A model generated the notes under the pieces. It did no database searches and was not told the DNA's origin. It saw only the letters and a list, made by a program, of their open reading frames with translations. A stretch of DNA of 11,405 nucleotides from CAZMRQ01 sp964568795. GTDB taxonomy: Bacteria; Pseudomonadota; Gammaproteobacteria; Comchoanobacterales; Comchoanobacteraceae. The translations under genes were made by a program, and so were the position numbers. This document shows positions 6,647-11,405 of the stretch, piece by piece. Where the stretch lies: the NCBI GenBank assembly GCA_964568795.1, contig CAZMRQ010000043.1:1-11405 (forward strand). Reading direction: 5' to 3'. Each line of letters starts with the position of its first letter. The first letter of the stretch is position 1.

Positions 6647-8591
6647 GATTCAAGGCTGGAATAGTTCAGGATTAACTTGCCCAGACCTGAAAGTCTCGTT
6701 GATTGATGGAAAACATAAAAACGGTGTAGTTAGCATTATTCAGATGCCAAATGGGACAGGGAAGACAACCACATTGGACTTATTACGTGCATCGCTAACA
6801 GGGAATGCTACAGGCTGGCAGTCTTCTAAGGTAGTGCGATTTCGATCACAAAATAAACCAGATGAAGGTTATTTTCGAGTAGATCTATCAGTAGATGGAA
6901 AGCCTTTGGTTTTTGAGATGAATTTTGATTTCACAGCAGGCCAGGTTTCCTATGTAACAACTAGCCCTGATGTTGGTGGTAGGAGAGATGGGTGGGAGCC
7001 ACCGCGTGATATACGTCGTTTCTTACATGCACAATTTGTTGACTTAATAGTGTTTGATGGTGAGTTTGCTGAGAACCTATTAGACCCTGCAAAAACAAAT
7101 GCAGAGCATGCCGTTGATGCTATGAGTCAGCTTTATTTATTGGATAGAGCGAGTGATTTCTCAGAAGATGAGAAGAAGCGTATTGTTTTAGCAGCCGGTG
7201 TTACTGGCAGTGCCCAAGCTCTCAGACAAACAGAGAGAAGGCTTGCTCAGTTTAATAGTAGAATTATAAAAATAGAAAAAACAAAAGAGAAAATTAAAAA
7301 CGAGTTACAAACAGAGAAAGGTAAAGAAAATAAATTAAAAACCAAATTTGACGATTTGGTTGCAAAGCAGGAAGGTGCAGATAATCAATTATCTTCTGCT
7401 AATAGGGCTGTAGATAAGGCAAGAACTAATATGACTCGTGCTTCAGATCATACTTTTTCTGCAATACGTGTTCCATCATTGTTGTCTGAAGATTTTGCTA
7501 ACAGTTTAAGAGAGCTAAATGAGGGGTTAGAATCAATTCAACTTCCATCATCATCATCAAAGCAATTTTTTATAGAGCTGGCTGATAGCCAAACATGTGT
7601 ATGTGATCGGCCAATAACTCCTGATATTAAAGAAACTATCCTCGCAAAATCAAAATCATATCTTGGGCAAGAGCATGCTGGAGTTATTAACTCGATAAGA
7701 ACACAAATTCAGAGTGTTGTACTGGATAGTCATGATAAGACGGCTCAGCATTATGGTGATATTCTAACTAATGCGATTAATGAGTTAGGTGATGCAAAAA
7801 CTGACTTGGGAGAGCTTGAGGCGGGCTTTGCATCGCCAGGTGGAGAACTTGCTAAAATACGTGATCAGTGGTCACAGATATCTAAAGAGAATAAAGAACG
7901 TAAGGATATGTTGGATGAAATTAATAGAGCACCTAGATCGGATGATGATCACAGGTCTTTATGTTTAGCTGCATTAAAAAGACAAAAATTAGCATTAGAT
8001 AGAAAATTAGAAAAATTAACTGATACGGTTAATGTAGGTGAAAGAACTAGAGTTATACAATATATTCTTTCAAGGTCTAAGAGTGAATCTAGAGATGTAA
8101 TAAAAGAAAGATTGATTGGTACAGCTAATGAGAGCTTAACAAGAATACTTGGTCAGTCACCTGCGACTATTGAAAGCATTAATGAGAGTGTTAAATTAAA
8201 AAATCAAGATAGGGGGAGCCCTGGGCAAGAGCTTGCGATCGGTTACGTTTTTATAGGAAACTTATTGAATCAAGGAACACACAGTTTACCATTGGTTGTG
8301 GATAGTCCTGCCAATCCTATTGATCTCACTGTCCGCAGAGAAATTTCAAAAATTCTCCCTAGCTTATGTGATCAGTTTGTAACATTTGTTACCTCTTCAG
8401 AGAAAGGAGTTTTTACTAACGGTTTGGCTGAAAATGCTAATGATGTGCAGTTTATGACTATTTTTAGAAAATTAAAAGCAACAGATAGACATCTAACAAA
8501 TCTTCCCCCGAGAGGAGTGATAGAAAGTGAAGACTATATGCTGATTGAAAATAGAGATTTTTTTAATTCGTTTGATATAGAAGAACAGTAG
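6636..8591 (+). CDS. DndD-like SMC/Rad50-type ATPase with a CxC motif
   Basis: This 651-aa protein has a split ABC-type ATPase as in SMC, Rad50 and DndD. Walker A PNGTGKTT is at 38-45 (K43), and a DndD-like FDGEF at 140-144 follows. Long charged coiled-coil stretches (about 185-270 and 370-490) flank a CVC pair (C321, C323) in CVCDRPITP, comparable in place to the zinc hook of Rad50. The signature SPGQE is at 528-532. Walker B LPLVVDSP ends with D556, followed by a D-loop-like NPID. In DndD the ATPase works with the phosphorothioation enzyme complex and nicks or opens DNA. A true dndE lies next door, so a separate dndD is expected outside the window and this is more likely a paralogue serving the helicase-nuclease. 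The ATG at 6636 is preferred over TTG 6618 and ATG 6627 because GAGGA at 6623-6627 is 8 nt away and the N-terminal MELRIQGW strand then starts normally. Confidence 0.8.
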   Translation: MELRIQGWNSSGLTCPDLKVSLIDGKHKNGVVSIIQMPNGTGKTTTLDLLRASLTGNATGWQSSKVVRFRSQNKPDEGYFRVDLSVDGKPLVFEMNFDFTAGQVSYVTTSPDVGGRRDGWEPPRDIRRFLHAQFVDLIVFDGEFAENLLDPAKTNAEHAVDAMSQLYLLDRASDFSEDEKKRIVLAAGVTGSAQALRQTERRLAQFNSRIIKIEKTKEKIKNELQTEKGKENKLKTKFDDLVAKQEGADNQLSSANRAVDKARTNMTRASDHTFSAIRVPSLLSEDFANSLRELNEGLESIQLPSSSSKQFFIELADSQTCVCDRPITPDIKETILAKSKSYLGQEHAGVINSIRTQIQSVVLDSHDKTAQHYGDILTNAINELGDAKTDLGELEAGFASPGGELAKIRDQWSQISKENKERKDMLDEINRAPRSDDDHRSLCLAALKRQKLALDRKLEKLTDTVNVGERTRVIQYILSRSKSESRDVIKERLIGTANESLTRILGQSPATIESINESVKLKNQDRGSPGQELAIGYVFIGNLLNQGTHSLPLVVDSPANPIDLTVRREISKILPSLCDQFVTFVTSSEKGVFTNGLAENANDVQFMTIFRKLKATDRHLTNLPPRGVIESEDYMLIENRDFFNSFDIEEQ

Positions 8592-8603
8592 GGGAAAAGT
8601 GCA

Positions 8604-9044
8604 ATGTTTAGAATAAGAAGAGATGCTGATCAGTGGTTTAGGAAGATTGATGGTAAATCTCCAATTAAGACGAAGTTTGACTTGTTTTATTTGTGTTTGA
8701 TGTTAGGTCTTAAGAATGAATTATTAGATAGCGTGATAGATGGTGTTGATGTATACCATAAGTTTCCGCAAGAGTTTGAGGGTGGGAGGATGTTGATTCT
8801 TGCTTTGTTGGTTACAACTGAGATGAAAAGGGAGGGGATAGTTTTTGAAGATCGAAAATCTGTTCAAGAATTAATTGCCCGTTATGTTGCAACAGACTCC
8901 TCCTCTAATTTGTCTGCGGAAGGGTTTAGAAAAGTAAATGGTTATGCTAGTGGTGGTTTTGATAAATTGTCTGGAATATTTGAGGATCCGCCAGAGGATG
9001 TTAATGCCTTTGTTGCTAGATATTGTAGATTGTTTAGTAACTAA
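8604..9044 (+). CDS. Uncharacterised 146-aa protein, possibly DndE-like
   Basis: I do not recognise this family with confidence. The start is clear: AGGGGAAAA at 8590-8598, 12 nt after the ATPase stop, so it belongs to the same operon. It is soluble and mixed helical, with no signal peptide or cysteine cluster. Its layout faintly echoes DndE: a FYLCLMLGL stretch (compare LCRWALCLSL in the dndE at the right edge), then a F.EGGRMLILALLV helix (compare GGKEELYISLL), then VNGYASGGFDKL near residues 111-122 (compare HLNRGISFL). DndE is a small DNA-binding partner of the DndD complex, so a small partner placed after a DndD-like ATPase would make sense. This similarity is by eye and may be chance; the protein is also longer than DndE. 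Confidence 0.6.
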   Translation: MFRIRRDADQWFRKIDGKSPIKTKFDLFYLCLMLGLKNELLDSVIDGVDVYHKFPQEFEGGRMLILALLVTTEMKREGIVFEDRKSVQELIARYVATDSSSNLSAEGFRKVNGYASGGFDKLSGIFEDPPEDVNAFVARYCRLFSN

Positions 9045-9212
9045 AATTGGTTTGAAGAATTAAGTTTAGAGATTATATGCCATATAAGGTAAGTGAAGGC
9101 GGTATTGAATCAGGTGAAAGAAAATGCGCGTATTTTAGTAAATGAAGTTGATCTAATGCAAGATACTTCCAGTATTATATTTTAATTATGTTGTATTCAT
9201 AGGTTGGTGCAC
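9045..9212 (+). promoter_or_regulatory. Intergenic region before AIPR with candidate promoter and palindrome
   Basis: This 168-nt gap is the only sizeable one in the island operon. It holds a perfect 7-bp-arm palindrome, TTATATG-C-CATATAA (9073-9087). It also holds a possible promoter, TTGATC at 9148-9153 and TATTAT at 9173-9178, with a rather long 19-nt spacing. A 22-codon frame (9077-9145, starting MPYKVSEGG) begins inside the palindrome and has only a weak upstream purine stretch. No terminator hairpin with a U-tract was found after 9044. The gap suggests that AIPR can be expressed separately from the upstream genes. Confidence 0.3.
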
Positions 9213-11117
9213 ATGCCAAAGCAAGAAGAATTAAACTGGCTCGTTAGAGAGATTGATTATATAGTTAATGATCGCAACTTGCCTGAGAGTAAAGCGTTTG
9301 AATCATGGTGTTTGATGTTTTCTCATGAAATAACGCTTGATGACTCATTGGTTTATACTGACACGGTTAGTATTGGAGATCGGGGGATCGATGGATGGTA
9401 TCATAGTCAGCAAGATAGTGACTTCTTTTTGTGGCAATGTAAGTGGGATGAATCCAGAGACTTGCAGCATAAGTATGGTGTAACTCCAGTGCAAGAAGTT
9501 ATTACAGGTTTTGAGGCTTTACTTAATTCTGATGCTTTATCAGAAAAACTTTTAGAAATATCTATCAGATTAAAAGAATCGATTCTTCATGGTGATAATA
9601 TAATATTATGCGCCGCAATTCCTACTGTTTTTAACTCTACTGTTGATACTAGATTTGCCGAGCTTTCCGCTCAGGCCAACAATATGTTACTTCAGTATTG
9701 TTCCCGGAATGGGATCGATTATGGGCTAGAAAACGATGGTCTTCAAGTGTCTGGTGTGAGGATAGAGTTATATGATATAGACAAATTCTATGGCTACCAT
9801 GAGGATAGGCATCCATCGAATCAAACTCTATCTGGAGTTAGTGTAAAACTAAAAATGCAGTCTTCATCGTTCCTTGATATAGGTGATATTCTACCTAATG
9901 GTTGGAAAGCGGTAATTGTAACGCTAAATGGAAAGAGTATAGGTGAGATAGCAGCCATTCACAAAGAAAAGCTTTGTTCATTAAATGTACGGTTTGCGCT
10001 AAACCCCACAAAAAGAATAAGGGAAATACATAATACAATAGTGGATCATGATATGTCTATGTATTTCTGGTTATATAATAATGGAATTACTATACTGTGT
10101 GATGGGTATGAGTGTGAAAATGATCAAATAGAGATTATAAATCCGCAGGTTGTTAATGGTTGCCAGACTGTTAGTTCTTTTAGGAATAAAAGGAAATATG
10201 TAGATGATAAGTCGTGTGTGTTGGCGAGAATAATCATTCCGCCAGGTGATGATGAAGGTGAGGAACAGGCAGCATTAATTGCAAAAAACACAAATAATCA
10301 GTCCCCCGTTAAAACACAGGATCTAAGGAGTAATGATCCTGTTCAGATGAAGATCCATGTAAAATTTGATTCGCTTGAACTGCCTTGGTTTTATGAAAGA
10401 AAAAGAGGTGAATGGAAAACAATTAAAGATAATAGAGGTATGGATAGATATAGAAATGATAATGGCTCATATCGCAAGTTCACTAATGAGGAGGTCGCTC
10501 AATCTTATTGGTCTATCGATGACCCAGTGTCAGCTATACGCAATAAGGGAAAAATTTGGGATGATGATGAGACATATAAAAAGATATTTGATGCAAGACG
10601 TTCTGCAGAAGTATATTTATTGCCATGCATTCTAATGCAATTCTTTAATGATTTTTGGAGTGCTTCTGAGGACTCTGGAGTCAGAGTAATAGCAGGAAAT
10701 TTATCAGATGATGAAATTATAGATGAAAATAAAATACAAAGGTTAATGCGTGCAAAGGGATTGTTATGCTCTCATAGTGTAGCCTTGACCGTTAGAGTGT
10801 TAACGCAAGAGGGTAGACTTACAGCTGAACTTGCAAAAAAAGGTATTGGTATATTTTTAGATCATCCTGAGGATTTTATTACTAATAATAAAAGTGGGGG
10901 GTTTTTGTATCAGCTTTGTTTAGATGTGGATGCATTGATTGATAATGTCGATGCAGCAGAAGATGGGCAAACTATAAAGAATTTTCTTGAAAAGAAGCAG
11001 AGTGGAGCGCTTGAATTTTTGTGGAAATCAATGGTTAAAGCAGGGAGATCAAAGCATCAAGCAAAATGGAAGGAAGAGCTACAAAAAGAATTGTTGTCTA
11101 TTCTAGATCATGGTTAG
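9213..11117 (+). CDS. AIPR (abortive infection phage resistance) protein with N-terminal PD-(D/E)xK nuclease
   Basis: This 634-aa protein matches the AIPR family. The N-terminal ~100 residues form a Mrr/restriction-endonuclease-like fold: E30 in the first helix, D60 in GDRGIDGW, and Q75-x-K77 in FLWQCKW, which together read as a PD-(D/E)xK active site with Gln in the D/E position. The AIPR core follows, with YNNGITI beginning at Y288 and NPQVVNGCQT at 310-319, both hallmark stretches. The family is associated with phage resistance through abortive infection; the nuclease target is unknown. The ATG at 9213 is preferred over TTG 9204 and GTG 9207 because TAGG lies about 8-9 nt upstream. A 168-nt gap separates it from the previous gene, so it may be partly autonomous. 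Its last 20 bp overlap the convergent dndE. The catalytic residues look intact and the length is normal for the family. Confidence 0.85.
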   Translation: MPKQEELNWLVREIDYIVNDRNLPESKAFESWCLMFSHEITLDDSLVYTDTVSIGDRGIDGWYHSQQDSDFFLWQCKWDESRDLQHKYGVTPVQEVITGFEALLNSDALSEKLLEISIRLKESILHGDNIILCAAIPTVFNSTVDTRFAELSAQANNMLLQYCSRNGIDYGLENDGLQVSGVRIELYDIDKFYGYHEDRHPSNQTLSGVSVKLKMQSSSFLDIGDILPNGWKAVIVTLNGKSIGEIAAIHKEKLCSLNVRFALNPTKRIREIHNTIVDHDMSMYFWLYNNGITILCDGYECENDQIEIINPQVVNGCQTVSSFRNKRKYVDDKSCVLARIIIPPGDDEGEEQAALIAKNTNNQSPVKTQDLRSNDPVQMKIHVKFDSLELPWFYERKRGEWKTIKDNRGMDRYRNDNGSYRKFTNEEVAQSYWSIDDPVSAIRNKGKIWDDDETYKKIFDARRSAEVYLLPCILMQFFNDFWSASEDSGVRVIAGNLSDDEIIDENKIQRLMRAKGLLCSHSVALTVRVLTQEGRLTAELAKKGIGIFLDHPEDFITNNKSGGFLYQLCLDVDALIDNVDAAEDGQTIKNFLEKKQSGALEFLWKSMVKAGRSKHQAKWKEELQKELLSILDHG

Positions 11118-11405
11118 GTTGAGAGTTCTTCAAGAGGTTTGTTATTCCATATAAAGAAGATGAATTCAGAAATGAAATTCCACGATTTAAGTGTATCCTT
11201 AAAAAAGAAAGCTCATTCTCAATAATGTCTATTCGATCATGATATGCTCGTTCTCTTAATAGAGAAATATATAGCTCTTCTTTTCCACCACTAAATGTCT
11301 TCCATGTCATTTCGAGAGAGCTGTCTGAGGCTAGCTCTTCATGGGGAGGAATGCTCTTCTCGGCCAATGATAAGCAAAGTGCCCATCGGCATAAGACATT
11401 CCAGT
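11098..11405 (-). CDS. dndE: DNA sulfur modification protein DndE, C-terminal part (N-terminus outside window)
   Basis: On the minus strand a frame is open from the window edge to the TAG at 11100-11098, giving 101 residues without a start. It reads WNVLCRWALCLSLAEKSIPP, then TWKTFSGGKEELYISLL and FLRIHLNRGISFL. These match the DndE pattern: NVLCR.ALCLSL, an LYI.LL helix after a conserved Phe and Gly, and HxNRG near the end. Only about 15-20 N-terminal residues should be missing. DndE is a small tetrameric DNA-binding protein required, with DndC and DndD, for replacing a non-bridging backbone oxygen by sulfur (phosphorothioation). It is normally the last gene of dndBCDE, so dndD, dndC and dndB are expected to the right, outside the window. 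The internal TTG at 11367 is not a real start, because the conserved LCRWALCLSL lies upstream of it. Confidence 0.8.
   Translation of the reverse strand, partial: WNVLCRWALCLSLAEKSIPPHEELASDSSLEMTWKTFSGGKEELYISLLRERAYHDRIDIIENELSFLRIHLNRGISFLNSSSLYGITNLLKNSQPNHDLE

Larger units (their letters stand above)
1907..11405. mobile_element. Left part of a horizontally acquired defence island (right end outside window)
   Basis: From about 1907 the sequence becomes strongly A+T-rich and stays so to the window end. The change falls exactly where HIT-family homology ends. The content is six same-strand genes with nuclease, helicase, SMC-type ATPase, AIPR and sigma-like domains, plus the end of a convergent dndE. 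No integrase, transposase or tRNA gene is visible inside the window, so the transfer mechanism is unknown. Confidence 0.65.

Noticed and set aside
6636..8591. Calling this gene dndD outright
   Set aside because: dndD normally precedes dndE on the same strand; here dndE is convergent and separate, and the CxC motif with the small-protein partner points to a related but different family.
4479..9044. Identification as DndFGH restriction genes
   Set aside because: The PLD-helicase, CxC ATPase and small proteins do not match what I know of DndF, DndG or DndH in size and order.
9077..9145. A 22-codon small gene in the gap before AIPR
   Set aside because: Too short to support without conservation and the ribosome site is weak; mentioned only as part of the gap.
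10366..10635. Plus-strand frame of 89 codons inside AIPR
   Set aside because: Out of frame with the AIPR coding region, with no ribosome site or domain.

Overview
The window is a chromosomal segment from a proteobacterium, probably a gammaproteobacterium, cut by the left end of a defence island. The first 1.9 kb is visibly richer in G+C and holds ordinary housekeeping-type genes. Everything right of about position 1907 is A+T-rich and reads as horizontally acquired. The species cannot be named from the sequence.

Left flank (1-1906): the 3' part of an ARPP-1/DUF6569-like gene; a secreted Sel1-repeat protein starting 7 nt after it; then a HIT-family hydrolase gene that breaks off just before its catalytic His triad. 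The HIT reading frame runs into unrelated sequence after the Gly-Gln that normally precedes HxHxH, so the island boundary can be placed to within a few bases near 1906/1907. An 11-bp inverted repeat lies just inside the boundary, followed by a candidate promoter.

Island (about 1907 to the window end): six same-strand genes. In order they are (1) an 828-aa regulator-like protein with a duplicated module containing RNAP-alpha-CTD-like helix-hairpin-helix motifs, a sigma-70 region-4 HTH and a HARE-HTH-like winged helix; (2) a fusion of a phospholipase-D-type nuclease and an SF2 DEAH-type helicase; (3) a 66-aa small protein; (4) a DndD-like SMC/Rad50-type ATPase with a CxC motif; (5) a 146-aa protein with possible distant DndE-like features; (6) an AIPR (abortive infection/phage resistance) protein with an N-terminal PD-(D/E)xK nuclease. 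The first four overlap by 1-14 nt and are probably translationally coupled. The fifth follows after 12 nt. AIPR follows a 168-nt gap that may hold its own promoter.

At the right edge, on the opposite strand, is the C-terminal part of dndE, normally the last gene of a dndBCDE DNA phosphorothioation operon. It overlaps the AIPR gene tail to tail by 20 bp. The likely reading is that a phosphorothioation operon lies just outside the window and faces this six-gene operon. The six-gene operon would then be a non-DndFGH-type partner or effector module: a nuclease-helicase, a DndD-like ATPase with small partners, an AIPR nuclease and an unusual sigma/alpha-CTD-like DNA-binding regulator. The individual domains are known families. 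Their combination, and a link to phosphorothioation, are inferences from this sequence.
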